A stretch of DNA of 64,000 nucleotides from Gigantopelta aegis (taxonomy: Eukaryota > Mollusca > Gastropoda > Neomphalida > Peltospiridae). The notes beneath the pieces were generated by a model. It saw nothing but the letters and a program-made list of their open reading frames with translations, ran no database searches and was not told the origin of the DNA. Position 1 is the first letter of the stretch, and every line of letters starts with the position of its first letter. This document shows positions 1 through 12,305 of the stretch, piece by piece. The translations under genes and the position numbers were made by a program. The DNA lies in assembly GCF_016097555.1 (NCBI RefSeq), contig NC_054711.1, positions 32,252,553 to 32,316,552 on the forward strand, written 5' to 3'.

Positions 1-135
1 ACCACGGCCTTTGATATACCAGTCTTTCTGCACGGGTTAGAACTAGAAATTGTCCAATAGGACCACCAACGAGGATCGATCCTAGACCGACCACAAATCA
101 AGCGAGTGTTTCTCCACCGAATTTCGTGCCACCCT
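1..135 (-). mobile_element. SINE head fragment (H1), cut by window edge
   Basis: Reverse complement carries GATCGATCCTCG (B-box-like) and the GGCCGTGGT segment of the common H1 SINE. It is degraded and continues off the window. Confidence 0.6.
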
Positions 136-164
136 AAAATTACACACATTGTTTTTGCATTAAC

Positions 165-235
165 ATAGTTTGACACCCAATAGCCGATGTATTTTTCGTG
201 CTGGGGTGTCGTTAAACATTCATTCATTCATTCCC
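165..235 (+). mobile_element. SINE tail type T3
   Basis: GACACCCAATAGCCGATGTA followed by GGGTGTCGTTAAACATTCAT and ATTC repeats. The same tail recurs at about 45675-45740. Confidence 0.6.
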
Positions 236-319
236 TAAAATAACAAGACACCATCACTATTTATTCGTCTTATTAAAACAAAATAGTAATTAAACAACTG
301 ACAAATTGTTCAAAAGGTG

Positions 320-520
320 TTTATTTGTAGATGGCATGAAAAAAGAAACAAAACAAACAAAACAAAAACAAAAACAAAACCAAAGCCTCAAAATAAATTA
401 AAAAGAAAAAAAAAAAAAAAAAAAAGAAAAAAAAAGAGAAAACAAAAGAGAAGAAACCAAAGATAATAAATCTAAAAAGAAAAAAAAAAGAAAAAGTAAA
501 AAGAAACAGAAGTATTTTCA
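320..520. repeat. A-rich low-complexity tract
   Basis: Almost uninterrupted A with scattered G/C. Its antisense open frame is poly-Phe and not a gene. Confidence 0.85.
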
Positions 521-601
521 ATTTTGTTTTAATGAATTATGATGTCAAGACTTCAATTCTACACTATCCTTATTTCTACACTCTTCTCTCTCTTCTCGTG
601 T

Positions 602-924
602 CTAGAATCTGAACATGTTGCTGAAAGACCGCCCGAGGTTGTACATGGCGTTGTTGAAGTTGCCCCACATGTTGTTGAGACTGTAGTCGAGGTCCCACAT
701 CATCTGATCCAAGTTGACGCCGAACATTTTGCTGTCGACTGCCGTGACGGCAGAGCCGCAGTAACACTCTATCTTCTCGCTGCCGTTGTACCACATGCTG
801 GAGATGCTCATGCCGTGGCCATTGCGGCAACAGTAGACGTTGTTGTTGATGACGCTGAACCCGCCACGGACTCCAGGACCACGACACATTTCGTTGGTGC
901 TACATTGGTGTGGAAGAGATGGAC
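602..924 (-). CDS. Terminal exon (alternative or paralogous) of secreted cysteine-rich protein
   Basis: A minus-strand exon runs from a good acceptor (TGTTTTCAG ending at 925) to a TAG stop at 602-604. Read in phase 1 it encodes 106 residues with C-x5-C-x17-CC-x20-C-x-C, including YCC, MSISS and ECYCG, followed by a Cys-free Asn/Met/Phe-rich tail of about 55 residues. The same layout occurs in the exons at 10901-11196 and 13122-13268. The acceptor phase matches the donor at 13122, so this exon could be an alternative last exon of the gene whose signal exon lies at 19.1 kb; skipping the 10.9 kb exon keeps the frame. It could instead belong to a neighbouring paralogue whose first exons are not visible. 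The family is not recognised. Its secreted role is inferred from the signal exon and the paired cysteines. Confidence 0.6.
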
Positions 925-1030
925 CTGAAAACAAGTAAAACAGGAAATAAAAACTGAAATTTAAAATGCCGACAAGATTTGAATCTACTGCGCCGTAATT
1001 TCGCTTGATATTTCACAGTACATGACCCTA

Positions 1031-1291
1031 GGGCGGGATGTAGCCCAGTGGTAAAGCGTTTGCTTGATGCGCGTTCGGTCTGGGAGCGATCCCCGTCGGG
1101 GGCCCATTGGGCTATTTCTCATTCTAGCCAGTGGACCACTACTGGTGCATATAAATTATCCCACGCTACTAATGAAACAATTTAGAGGGTTTCCTCTCTA
1201 AGACTACATGTCAAAATTACCAAATATTTGACATCCAATAGCCGATGCTTAATAAAACAATGTGCTCTAGTGGTGTCGTTAAACAAAACAA
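1031..1291 (+). mobile_element. SINE, head H1 with tail T2, full length
   Basis: The A-box TAGCCCAGTGG and B-box-like GGGAGCGATCCCC at the head identify a tRNA-derived SINE. The tail GCTCTAGTGGTGTCGTTAAA then CAAAAC defines type T2. Confidence 0.8.
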
Positions 1292-1617
1292 ACTTTGTAC
1301 ATGACCTTAACCAGTAGACTAACCGGCACACGCGCCCGCACACGGACACACAGATATATATAGAAAAAGGAATTTTGGTTTAACATTTTGAAAACTACGA
1401 CTATAGAGAATAATAAACAAGGCATTTTGGTTTAACAATATCTCAGCACATTTTGAAAACTACGACTACAGAGGATAATAAACAAGTTAACAGTAACTTA
1501 GTATCAAATGTATATCCCGAGTTAAATAATTTTCACATAACACGAGCTTTAGCGAGTGAAAAAATTAAAAATATTTCACGAGAGACATAACACTTCGTCG
1601 AGGTGAAGAGAGAAAGG

Positions 1618-1946
1618 AAGTAGGAAATGCTTTATTTAACGACGCACTCAACACATTTTATTTACGGTTATATGGCGTCGGACATATGGTTAAGGACCAC
1701 ACATATATTGAGAGATGAAACCCCCTGTCGCCACTTCATAGACTACTCTTTTCGATTAGCAGCAAGGGATCTTTTATATGCACCATCTCACAGATAGGAC
1801 TACACATACCACGGCCTTTGATATACCAGTCGTGGTGCACTGGCTGGAACGAGAAATAGCCCAATGGGCCCACCGACGGGGATCGATCACAGACCGACCG
1901 CGCAGCAAGCGAGCGCTGTACCACTGAGATACTTCCCGCCCCCGCA
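1618..1946 (-). mobile_element. SINE, head H1 with tail T1, full length
   Basis: On the minus strand it runs from GGGCGGGAAGTATCTCAGTG through the central GATCCCTTGCTGCTAATCG to the tail GTGCGTCGTTAAATAAAGCA. Confidence 0.85.
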
Positions 1947-1984
1947 TAGAGATCTACACTCCCCATGAATACAGGACAGGACAG

Positions 1985-2215
1985 TACAGACCACGGCTTT
2001 TGATAGACCAGTAGTAGGGCACTGGTTGAGTACAGGATACCCCCTGACGCCACATAGGCTACTCCCTCCGATAAAGCTACAAGGGCTCTTTTATTTGAAC
2101 TTTTCCATAGACACGGCCTTTGAAAGACCAGTCGGAGGTCAGCGGTTGGTATGGGATAAAAATCTTCAATCCACAGAGAGCGATGGATCCTGCAACCATC
2201 AGCACCCCAGGAAAG
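1985..2215 (-). mobile_element. Degraded SINE remnant
   Basis: It keeps two blocks of the GGCCTTTGATA/ACCAGT core and a GGGCTCTTTTAT segment. Head and tail are lost. Confidence 0.45.
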
Positions 2216-2282
2216 CGCTCTAATACCAGATGTACTGGATGGGATTAATACTATTCAAAACTAGTTAATGGTCAATAAAGTT

Positions 2283-2505
2283 AAAAGTTTGTTTTGTTGA
2301 ATGACACCACTAGAGCACATTGATTCATTTATCATCGGCTATAACTAGATGTTAAATACTTGGTAATTCTAACATATAGTCATAAAGAGGAAAACCGCTA
2401 CATGTGTAGCAAGACATCTTTTGTGTGCACCATTCCACTGACAGGATAGCACATAGTACGACCTTTGATATACCAGTTGTGGTGCGCTTGCTGGAATGAG
2501 AAGGG
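2283..2505 (-). mobile_element. SINE with T2 tail, head truncated
   Basis: Minus-strand T2 tail (GACACCACTAGAGCACATTG on plus) followed by the core up to CTGGAATGAGA. Confidence 0.75.
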
Positions 2506-2542
2506 TCAATAAAATGAATATTGCTGTATAGCAGTAGTAACA

Positions 2543-2826
<284 letters not shown>

Positions 2827-2829
2827 TTT

Positions 2830-3290
2830 TCCCCATTAACGACCCCAAAAGATCATTAAAAGAAACGTTTTAACATGTACAATTGAAACCATGAATATAT
2901 GAACAAAATATTATGAAAAGCCACAGCACAAACAGAAAGAACACCAACCAAAGTTCACTATTAAAATATATTTATTTCGACATTGTTTATAAATCTATTA
3001 CATAACCATGTGCTACAATATATACTAAATATTTCAGACCAAATATTCACAGACTAGCATATTACACAAATATCTTGTCATGAAATTTGGATGACAGTCT
3101 GAAATCGAAAGACCATAGATAAACTGAAATCTAACCTTATTAGGTACACATTTTGTCTTTCAAAACCCTATTAAATATTATACAGAAGCTCACATATAAA
3201 TATAAGCGTCGAAAACGTGGAATAGGGGGAGGGGGAGGCGGAAACTGACCCTCACTCACCAAATTAAAATTCCTTTGCCATTAGTTTTCT
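2830..3290. other. No feature seen
   Basis: AT-rich sequence without coding frames, recognisable repeats or splice-flanked exons. Confidence 0.5.
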
Positions 3291-3293
3291 CAC

Positions 3294-3445
3294 CCCATAA
3301 GCGTACAAGACGGGGGAGGGGGGGGGGGGGCAGGGATCAACAAAGCTTCGCATTCGGAAAAAAGCGATGGATATGTTCGGGCAAAATGAGTTTCCTTTGT
3401 TTGGAAACCTATATAGCTGTTTGATTGTACTGCAAATATGAATCT
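3294..3445 (+). repeat. CATAAGCGTACAAGACGGGG-type repeat with G-run
   Basis: Begins CATAAGCGTACAAGACGGGG with a long G-run, then CAGGGATCAA. The same terminus, inverted, ends copies near 22020-22045 and 53960-54010. Confidence 0.45.
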
Positions 3446-3509
3446 ACGTTTTACATCCAGATTCGGGCATTTTCGTTTAAGTTGGATAAATCCCGGACTG
3501 CCACCTCGC

Positions 3510-3562
3510 CTCACCTTGTACGCCTGTACGCCTGTACGCTTGTACGCCTGTACGCCTGTGCG
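3510..3562. repeat. Short 8-9 bp tandem repeat (TGTACGCC)n
   Basis: Six copies of TGTACGCC(TG) in tandem, antisense of the peptide YKRTGVQAYK. Noncoding. Confidence 0.7.
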
Positions 3563-3644
3563 TCTGTGATTGTCCCGACCTGCTATCATTTTCCGAAGCC
3601 TTTATTATTTTAAACCTTTCGTATTAACTCAGTTGAAGGAAGAA

Positions 3645-3812
3645 GAAAGAAATGTTTTATTTAACGGCGCTCTCAACACATTTTATTTACGGCTATATGG
3701 CGTCAGACATATGGTTAAGGACCACACAGATATTAAGAAAGGAAACCCGCTGTCGCCACTTCATGGGCTACTCTTTTGGATTAGCAGCAAGGGATCTTTT
3801 ACATGCACTAAT
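3645..3812 (-). mobile_element. SINE 3' half, tail T1
   Basis: T1 tail and core up to GGATCTTTTACATGCA on plus; the head is missing. Confidence 0.75.
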
Positions 3813-4170
3813 TCAGTTGAAATGCATATATGTATGATCTCAAATGACTTGAGCATGTTACTTTTTTCATAATAATATTATTATTATATGATCGTTAGTG
3901 TCATGAAGCAATGACGTAGCAATTTGTTTACTAGCACCATATATAAATGTGGATACCATTATTTAATAAAGTCCATGTTATAAGTCCATGTCAGGTATAA
4001 GTATATAATATACAAAGGGATATCTGTGTATTGCCACTCTTCCAGTCACATCAAAGTCCAGTAAATGAATAACTTAAATAAATAAATGATATATAAATAA
4101 ATGGTGCATATAAATGATAATATATGATATATTAGTTTAAATCAGATGCACTCTTAACAATATGCACAAT
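3812..4170. other. AT-rich noncoding, no feature seen
   Basis: Low GC with short ATTATT and TAAATAAATGATA runs. No gene signal. Confidence 0.5.
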
Positions 4171-4179
4171 TTACAATTT

Positions 4180-4249
4180 CAGATTCATTCATTCATTTCA
4201 ACTTATTTTCAAGCTTATACCCAATTAAGGTTCAAGCACGCTGTCCTGG

Positions 4250-4313
<64 letters not shown>

Positions 4314-4525
4314 CACCTATCTGGGCTGTCTGTGCAGGACAGTGGGTTAGTTGTTAGTGGTTATTGAGAGAAAAGAAGGTGTGGTGGTTATACACCTACC
4401 CACTGAGTTGTTAAAACTCGCTCTGGGTGGGAGTCTGTACCGGGCTGCGAACCCAGTACCTACTAGCCTTACGTCCGATGGCTTAATCACGACACCACCG
4501 AGGCCGGTTCACACTTTTAGAATAA
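4180..4525 (-). mobile_element. SINE, head H3, with internal CA repeat
   Basis: The minus-strand head ends GAGGCCGGTT on plus and carries CCGGGCTGCGAACCCAGTAC (B-box region). The 3' part reads TTGGGTATAAGCTTGAAAAT on minus. A 60-bp CA repeat (4250-4310) has expanded inside. Confidence 0.75.
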
Positions 4526-4846
4526 TTACTCTCTTTTTTTATGGGTTCGCCACACACGATTCAAATGATTACTCTTGGTGGACAATCACGTGATATTCAT
4601 ATTGTTTTTATTGTTGTGATAACAGTTTTAATTTAAAGCTGTATTCTCGAGTATTTAGAAAGAAGAAAAAAATAATCAGTTAAACTAGTTTATAATCATG
4701 ATCCACATTATTTTGATTTTCATGGCACGCCATTATTTGACATCCTTTAGAAGCCGTACTTAATCTAAGGCATGTAAAATGTATTACTTTGCCATTAACT
4801 TTAAAAATGCGGGGACGCCCTCTTCTCTACTTAGTGTACCAAAGAG

Positions 4847-5244
4847 TTAAAGGGACAGAATCTAGTTTTTAAACACTAAGGCATATTTTTCACTATTAGA
4901 TGTTTGTTATGATCACTGAAATAAAACATTACTTATATTTTATTGTTTGATTTTCCATTTTCCGTACAACCGAAGTGTTTCTCGTCATCCTGGTGTTGCT
5001 AATACCATAAAATGCATTTTTCGTAGTTTTAAAAAACGCACGTGCGTCTGAGAAGTAATAATTATGGTGTCGCGTTTTAGTCTATTTATAAGAGTACTTC
5101 AAAGTCACAGACTCTTGTTTCACTCTGTTGTATCCAAATTTGTAACGGGTATCTAACTTAACCAAACTTAGTGTCCATTTTTACGGGTTGAAACTAGGGT
5201 CTAGGTGAAAAAAAAGTGTATAAAGATTAGATTCTGTCCCTCTA
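4847..5244. mobile_element. TTAA-ended MITE, subfamily B
   Basis: Starts TTAAAGGGACAGAATCTAGT and ends GATTAGATTCTGTCCCTCTA. The inverted ends and 5' TTAA suggest a nonautonomous DNA transposon. It has no coding. Confidence 0.65.
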
Positions 5245-5760
5245 AACACTCACTTGATTGTCATCTCAAGGTAGTAAAACACACACAAGTTTATAAAAAC
5301 TGTTGAGGATATTCACGGACCAAATGACAGGATGTGACCAGATTTTAAAATTGTATTCATGAAAACGGATTAAGTTTTAAACACTACTTATAGGATATTA
5401 AATGAGCTTCCATTTTGTATCATGTTTATGTCCCGAGTAAAATCATTTTCAGTTGTCACAAGCCATAACAAGTGACAATGGAAATTATTTCATATCCTAT
5501 TTATTACCCATAATCAATCTTAATTTATGTCACTCAACTCGTTTGGTGGACGTTCCTGTAAGGTTGTAGTGCGCCAGTAGATGACGTCACAAAGGTTTAG
5601 TCCCAGTTGGCGTTCTAGTGGGACGTATCACTTTGATATGTATCAAGATATCTTTAACCATGTGCGTAATACCTGGTACCTTGAACCCACTGTGCACCAA
5701 TACTTACTAGAATGCTGCGTTTTTTTTTTTACATATACATCATACAAAAAAAGATCTTTT
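5245..5760. other. No feature seen
   Basis: AT-rich with no coding, RNA or repeat family that I recognise. Confidence 0.4.
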
Positions 5761-5764
5761 TTTT

Positions 5765-6138
5765 TAATTTAACGACGCACTCAACACATTTTATTTACGG
5801 TTATATGGCGTCAGACATATGGTTACGGACCACACAGATTTTGAGAGGAAACCCGCTGTCGCCACTACATGGGCTACTCTTTCCGATTAGCAGCAAGGGA
5901 TCTTTTATTTGCACTTCCCACAGGCAGGATAGCACAAACCATGGCCTTTGTTGAACCAGTTATGGATCACTGGTCGGTACAAGTGGTTTACACCTACCCA
6001 CTGAGCCTTGCGGAGCACTCACTCAGGGTTTGAAGTCGGTATCTGGATTAAAAATCCCATGCCTCGACTGGGATCCGATCCCAGTACCTACCAGACTGTA
6101 GACCGATGGCCTAACCACGACGCCACCGAGGCCGGTCT
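5765..6138 (-). mobile_element. SINE, head H2 with tail T1, full length
   Basis: Minus-strand head CCGGCCTCGGTGGCGTCGTG with B-box TGGGATCGGATCCCAG, then ACTGGTTCAACAAAGGCC, and T1 tail. Confidence 0.85.
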
Positions 6139-6160
6139 ATACATCATACATTCACCAAAG

Positions 6161-6345
6161 TTTATTTTGTTTAACGACAGCACTGGACCTCATTGATGTA
6201 TTCATTATTGGCTACTGTATGTCAAACATTTGATAATTTTTACATATCGTCTTATAGAGGAAACCCGCAACATTTTTACATTAGTAGCAAGGGATCTTTT
6301 ATATGAACCATCCCACAGGCAGGGTAGCACATACCATGCATTCAT
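6161..6345 (-). mobile_element. SINE with T2 tail, head truncated
   Basis: T2 tail on minus and core up to the AGCACATACCATG block. Diverged. Confidence 0.65.
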
Positions 6346-6414
6346 CAGCATGCACCATCACACAAAAGTAAATGTTTTTTTTTTGTTGTTGTTTTTTAAA
6401 AAGCCAGTGAGAAT

Positions 6415-6497
6415 AAAACTCGCTCTGGGTGGGAGCCGGCACCGGGCTGCGAACCGTATACCCACCAGCCGTGTGTCCGATGGCTTAACCACATGAA
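6415..6497 (-). mobile_element. SINE head H3 fragment
   Basis: CTCGCTCTGGGTGGGAGCCG followed by GCACCGGGCTGCGAACC is the H3 head seen at 4430 and 42890. Confidence 0.65.
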
Positions 6498-6619
6498 ATC
6501 TGCGGAACGCTACGAAACATGAAAGTTACGAAACACGAAAGCTGCGGAAGCGTGTTAAGGCGTGTAATATTCATCAAAATACTAATTTAAACAAATAGCT
6601 ACAGATTTATTATTTCAAA

Positions 6620-7025
6620 CAACGAAGAGTCCGTCTTTTATATGCACTTTCCATACAGATAGGAAAACACAAAGCACGGATTTTGGTATACCTAGTTATT
6701 GGGTACAGGTTCGTTTCGAAAAAACCCACCAACATCAGGTCTGTCTTGGGAATCGATCCGAAGACTTATCGCTGCTCGCAGCCATTAAATTCCGTAGAGG
6801 AGTGGGTAAGTCAATGGGACATTGAATCATTCACATTGTAAAGAATGTTTTCCAGACTTATAGAACACACTGGAATAACTCGCCCGAGTTCAACCCATTA
6901 ACACGCTTCCACGCGAAAGGTACCGTAAATAAGAATTATTTTGTTTAAGGAGGAAAGGAAGAAACGTTTTATTGGAGGACGCACTAAACACATTTTAATT
7001 ACGGTTACATGGCGTCGGACATATA
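6620..7025 (-). mobile_element. Degraded SINE pieces
   Basis: 6640-6790 keeps diverged core (TATGCACTTTCCATACAGAT). 6955-7025 is a T1 tail (CGTTTTATTGGAGGACGCAC). The sequence between is unassigned. Confidence 0.45.
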
Positions 7026-7228
7026 AATAAATAAAATAAAATTGTATTCTTTTAGAATTTCCGCAAAGTTAAACAAACATTAAAGTTAGGGTATGGGTGG
7101 GGGTGTGTCTGAAAAACCATGACTTTTCGAGATATTGTCATCTGTCGGAATACTCTGAGAAAATATTACGATTGTATGTTAAGATAGTCAATTACTAAAT
7201 GCTAGTTTAGACCGTGTTAGATGCTTCG

Positions 7229-7440
7229 AGCGATAGTTAAAGTTTGTTTTGTTCACCGACACCATCAGTTCACATTGGTTTATTAATCATCGGCTATTGG
7301 ATGTCAAACATTGGGTAATTTTGACATATAGTCTTAGAGAGGAAACCCGCTACATTTTTTTCCCATTAGTAGCAAGGGATCTTTGTATACACCATATATA
7401 TACGGCGTGGTGCACTGGCTGAAACCAAAAATAGCCAACC
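7229..7440 (-). mobile_element. SINE with T2 tail, head truncated
   Basis: T2 tail, TTGGATGTCAAACATTGGGT and the core up to GGTGCACTGGCTGAA on plus. Confidence 0.75.
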
Positions 7441-7639
7441 GCGCTTTAAGACAGCCATATTAAAAATCGTTGGTTGCTTAATACAAGCCGTATTTAACGA
7501 TATTTGCTTACTTGGGACAATAGAAATGTGACTGGCATCGATAGCGTGGTGGTTGAAACACAGGCTTTGAGACCGGTCGATATTGGGTTCTTACCCCGGT
7601 ACCGGCTTCAACTCACATTATTGCAATCTCTTCCCCCAT

Positions 7640-8160
<521 letters not shown>

Positions 8161-8569
8161 TTAAAGGGACATTCCTGAGTTTGCTGCATTGCAAGATGTT
8201 TCCGACAAATAAAATATTTCTACGATTAAACTTACATATTAAGCATATTTTCTTGTTTCAAAATGGAAAATGGAAAATCTATTCAAATATTTATACACAC
8301 AGGGGCGGATTATGCTTTAGGTAAGGGGGTGGTGGGTGGGTGGGTGGGTCCGAAACAATATGTAAATGTTTATAATTTGAAATTATAAATGTTTCGTTTT
8401 ACGTGGATATCAATTTAGATCTACGTGGTGGGATACTTTTTTTAGCCGGAGGGGATGGGAGTTCTGTGCAACTGGGACCCCCCCCCCCCCCCCCCCCCCC
8501 CATAATGGAAAAAGCTCTATTGGTCGGAAACATTTTACAATGGTTGTAAACTCAGGACTGTCCCTTTAA
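8161..8569. mobile_element. TTAA-ended MITE, subfamily A, with internal insertion
   Basis: Begins TTAAAGGGACATTCCTGAGT and ends ACTCAGGACTGTCCCTTTAA, an almost exact inverted pair with TTAA at both ends. The centre (about 8300-8505) is foreign GC-rich sequence starting CAGGGGCGGATTATGC and ending in a C24 run. Confidence 0.75.
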
Positions 8570-9120
8570 AATAAACTACAGCTTGGCTTCATAACCGTTA
8601 CTTCGTGCGTTTAAAACGAAAAAGAAAAAAAAGAAGAGAAAAGCCTTTTGTGGTATTAGACAAACCAGGATGCCCAGAAATACTTAGGATATGCGGAAAA
8701 TGGACAATCTAATGAATAAAATGTAAGTAATGCATGGTTTGTTTTAATTACCAAAAAGAACTCTAATAATGAAACGTACGCCGTAGTGTTTACAAACTAG
8801 GACCTGTCGCTTTAATAATGTGTGTACATTTCGAAATACGCCCCCGCATATAACACAGCACTCATTAATAAAGTGAACTTTCTAGATGTATCGTGATCTC
8901 CTCCCTTCCTGCATTATTCATGTCTAGCACGAACAGAATTCATTAAACAGAAAAAAAAGAGGAAAAAAAAAAAGGAGAAACCCAGAACTAGACATGCCTG
9001 AAATGCTTCGAATATCTGTAATATTTTGGTCATGAAAGGATTTTAGATGACAAATAAATAAGCACGATCCATTTTCCAAAGGAAATCTTTTTCGAAGGGA
9101 ACCTGTCTAATGACTAATAT
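8570..9120. other. Mixed fragments
   Basis: 8715-8813 is a diverged end of the subfamily B MITE (ending TAGGACCTGTCGCTTTAA). The rest is unassigned. Confidence 0.4.
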
Positions 9121-9220
9121 TTGACTGTCTGTCTGTCTCTGTCTGTCTGTCTATCTATTATATCTATATATCTATCCATCCATCCATCCATCCATCCATC
9201 CATCTATCTATCTATATACA
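9120..9220. repeat. (CTGT)n/(TATC)n/(CATC)n tetranucleotide repeat
   Basis: Three related tetramers in succession; a related TATC patch lies at 10355-10385. Confidence 0.85.
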
Positions 9221-9837
9221 CAAACACATGTATAATTATTAAACAGGAGTTGAAATTGGCTGAAATTCGGTCCGGAAAGCTATAAATTCTGCCGGTCCGA
9301 ATAAAAACCTACCAGACCAGGCATTATCGACTCAAACTAAGGTGTTGAATATAATCGTTAAATAATTGCCGGTCCGGCGAGACGACAAGCAAAATAGGAA
9401 GCAAATTAAAAAAACTCACTCCAAAAACCGATCGGCGCAACACTATTTCGACCCCTGTCTTCAGTCTGCATCAATGTTCAGTGTCAGAGGCATAATACTA
9501 ATGTAATATAATTCGATGATGATGATATACGAGATTCGCATCATATCCAAATGTAAACTTTTTTACTGGTTCAAAAAATGGGCGGGGGGAGGACTTTTCC
9601 CCATGGATCACAACCAAAATCAACGTCTGAGTGCATCGAAATAAATATATCACTTAATACAAATTAAGTAGATTATTAAAGAATATATTATTAAAGAATA
9701 TTATTATTACTAATAGTAGTAATGGTAGTAGTGTTAAAATTTTAATTAAATATTAAGTTTCAACATTTGACGGTATTTAAAGGCTTTAGTGTTGTATATC
9801 AATACATCTCAACCGTTCTTTGCTTTTACAGAATAGT

Positions 9838-9929
9838 GTAGCTCGAGTAACCTCCAGTCCCACCCCTTACTGATATTTATATGTGGGGTATCAATACGAG
9901 GTAGGGTGGGAGGTGACTCAAGCTAGGAA
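9838..9929. repeat. Short inverted repeat (foldback)
   Basis: TAGCTCGAGTAACCTCCAGT then CCCACCCC pairs with GGGTGGGAGGTGACTCAAGC then TA about 60 bp away. Possible minute MITE. Confidence 0.45.
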
Positions 9930-10835
9930 TAGTGTTGCGTTTAGTCAGTTCTGGCGTGAAATTTTCACAAAATCAGTATACACTGTATTAGCCATAATTT
10001 TCAAGTTTTATAAACAAAGGACCTGATTTCAGTCGAATTTTGACCAATGGAAAATCGGTTGAGAAGTAATGACAAATGTGCCTGTAACAGATGGTGGAAT
10101 GTCCACAAAGAATAACCGCGATAGCCAAACTGTCACAAGACCACACCATATGACGAGTCCGTCACCCCACCACCACAGTCCATTTATAATATTAAATCGA
10201 AGTCGCAGGCAGTTGACCCATTAAAAGACAATCTCACATATATTAACTTTTATATATAATCTTTAACGTTCATCTTCAGATGACGCTCGGTACTATGAGT
10301 TGTTCTGCACACATTTTACACAGCTAGCGTTAGCTAAAATTGAACGAATATATCTATGTATCTATCTATGTATCTATCTATCTATATACTATTTTACTTT
10401 CTAATTTATAGCTTCGTAGCCATTATTCAGTAGTAGAATATCGGAATATGACGACTATGTTGCCAGTTGAATAAAGCATATTTAAGGACAATTTAAATGT
10501 ATTATATGTTAAAATGACTGAAACTATTTAGACAATTTATGAATTGCCGGAGTAAAAATTCCAGTCGTTTCGTAAATTGACTGGATTTAGACACTGACTG
10601 TAACATATATACTTTTGAAAAGAAATTTGTGACCACATAAATAGCAATATCAAATGGTTACTGCAACCAAAACAGTAGCCTACTCCAGTGTAAATTTAAC
10701 CATTTTTATATTGATATTCAATTATATATTACTCATATTCAGTCACATATTACTTTAAAAAAAAAATTATATACGGTTCTGTTGTTTCTTTCCATTAGTG
10801 TATATTCAGGAAATATTAATATTATGCTTGGCCAT
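9930..10835. other. No gene seen
   Basis: AT-rich noncoding sequence with short TATC repeats. It is probably 3' flank of exon 4 on the minus strand. Confidence 0.4.
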
Positions 10836-10900
10836 TAATTAGGTCAAATGCCTTGCGATCATCGCTTTAATAATTCCATCTAGACATGGATTTAATGGAC

Positions 10901-11196
10901 TTAAAAATTGAGCAAAGTTGCCAGGTTCTGCTGTGACGTAAATTCCTCCCAGAAGGAATGCGATAGATTCGAAACTATGTCGTTGATAGAGGCGCCAAAA
11001 ATCTGGACATCCGCTGACGTCACGGATGCGCCGCAGTAACACTCCACCCACTCGTGGCCGTTGACCCAAATACTGGACATGCTCATGTTGTCGCCGTTGC
11101 TGCAGCAGTAGGTGTCGTTGTTAAAGGTGCTCCACCCGTGGACGCTAGCACCCAGACATTCGTCGTTTTTTAGACATTGTTGGTAGGGAGGCGGGG
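10901..11196 (-). CDS. Terminal exon 4 of secreted cysteine-rich protein gene
   Basis: A minus-strand exon begins after the acceptor TTTCCACAG and ends at a TAA at 10901-10903. In phase 1 it encodes about 98 residues with C-x5-C-x16-CC-x20-C-x-C (YCCSNGDNMSMSS, ECYCG), then a Cys-free tail containing SINDIVSNLSHSFW. It follows exon 3 at 13122 with compatible phase. Exons 2, 3 and 4 together total 516 nt, giving a protein of about 171 residues with a signal peptide and two copies of the six-cysteine unit. The tail resembles the tail of the 602-924 exon in position but is shorter. The function is unknown; disulphide-rich secreted proteins of this size in molluscs are often defence, shell or mucus proteins, but nothing here decides between these. 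Confidence 0.65.
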
Positions 11197-11199
11197 CTG

Positions 11200-11820
11200 T
11201 GGAAATTAGTGTATGTTAGTAGATTAGTAAATATATATTTTTTTTATAAAAGTAGAAAAAAAGAAGAGAATAAATATTATTAGATATTATGAGATCAAAT
11301 AGGTACGGCGGAAGCAAGTAGACGGGGAAGTGGAGCGGGAACGGAAGCAGGCGGACTGAGATCGAAGGCGGAAAGCAAAGTTTCTAGAGGGTTCGAGGGT
11401 ATGTTCCCGTAAAACTTCGAAAACTAGATGTCCTGAAATGCAATTTCCTGCATTCTACAAGTACAATTCATCTCTGTCTTAAGAGTTACTACCAATAATA
11501 TTTTTGATTCCGCCGTGCCTGTCAAAGGAGGAAATATTAATAAATATTAATCGATTAGTGGAACAAATTGGTAAACTAAAGCATAGCAAATTAGTAAGCA
11601 TTAAATATTAGTAGAATAAATGTGTAAATTTATGTAAATAAACAAATTAATAAATATTCTTCAATATTATTAGAATAATTGTTTTTAAATGTGTTGGTGT
11701 ATTTACAACATACCAAAGGCCCCGCGTGTTAGTAAATACAGTAAATAAAGTTTATATTCACTGAATACTAAGTTAATACATATTAGTAGTCAACTTAATA
11801 TACAAAATTATCAGTGTTAA
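11200..11820. other. Intron, AT-rich
   Basis: It is the intron upstream of exon 4 on the minus strand. No recognised repeats apart from AATAAATATTA-rich stretches. Confidence 0.45.
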
Positions 11821-11847
11821 ATAATGATCGTGAATCTACATTGTACT

Positions 11848-12162
11848 AGCTTAGGGCCAAAACACACCGGATCTGTGTCTGGGTCTAGGTCTGGGCATGG
11901 CGAGTATGGTACCAATCGAAAATGAAACGCATCGATTCGAATGTGACAAAACACACTGCGTCTGCGATGACGCGAACTACAGATCTGGCAACAGACGACA
12001 TAGAACATGCGCGATGTTTTAACACTGCCAAACTCGAACTTTACTTTTTATTTTTTTCTAATAAACATGTTATAACAGGAAAGGTATTTATTAATCAATG
12101 TGGATTTTTCATACTTATTTTTGGTGTTTATAAAAGTAAATTTATCTAAAGATATGAACACC

Positions 12163-12193
<31 letters not shown>

Positions 12194-12296
12194 TGATGAC
12201 ACGTTACAGACCCAAACGTCAAAATACTCCACACATGGTGACTTTGCAACACTCGCCAGACCCAGACCCATCTTTGGTGTGTTGTGACCCTTAGGC
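11848..12296. mobile_element. Candidate MITE with imperfect TIRs
   Basis: Left end TTAGGGCCAAAACACACC with TGGGTCTAGGTCTGGGCATG; right end inverted TAAGGGTCACAACACACC with TGGGTCTGGGTCTGGCGAG. A TA microsatellite sits inside at 12163-12194. No clean target duplication. Confidence 0.5.
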
Positions 12297-12305
12297 ATAT
12301 TCAAT

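Noticed and set aside
1031-1110. tRNA genes at SINE heads
   Set aside because: A- and B-box-like motifs are present, but no complete cloverleaf is evident by eye and each continues into a SINE body and tail shared by many copies.
3652-3872. Recurrent short frames like FYLTTHSTHFIYGYMASDIWLR
   Set aside because: Seen in every minus-strand T1 SINE tail; they are SINE translations.
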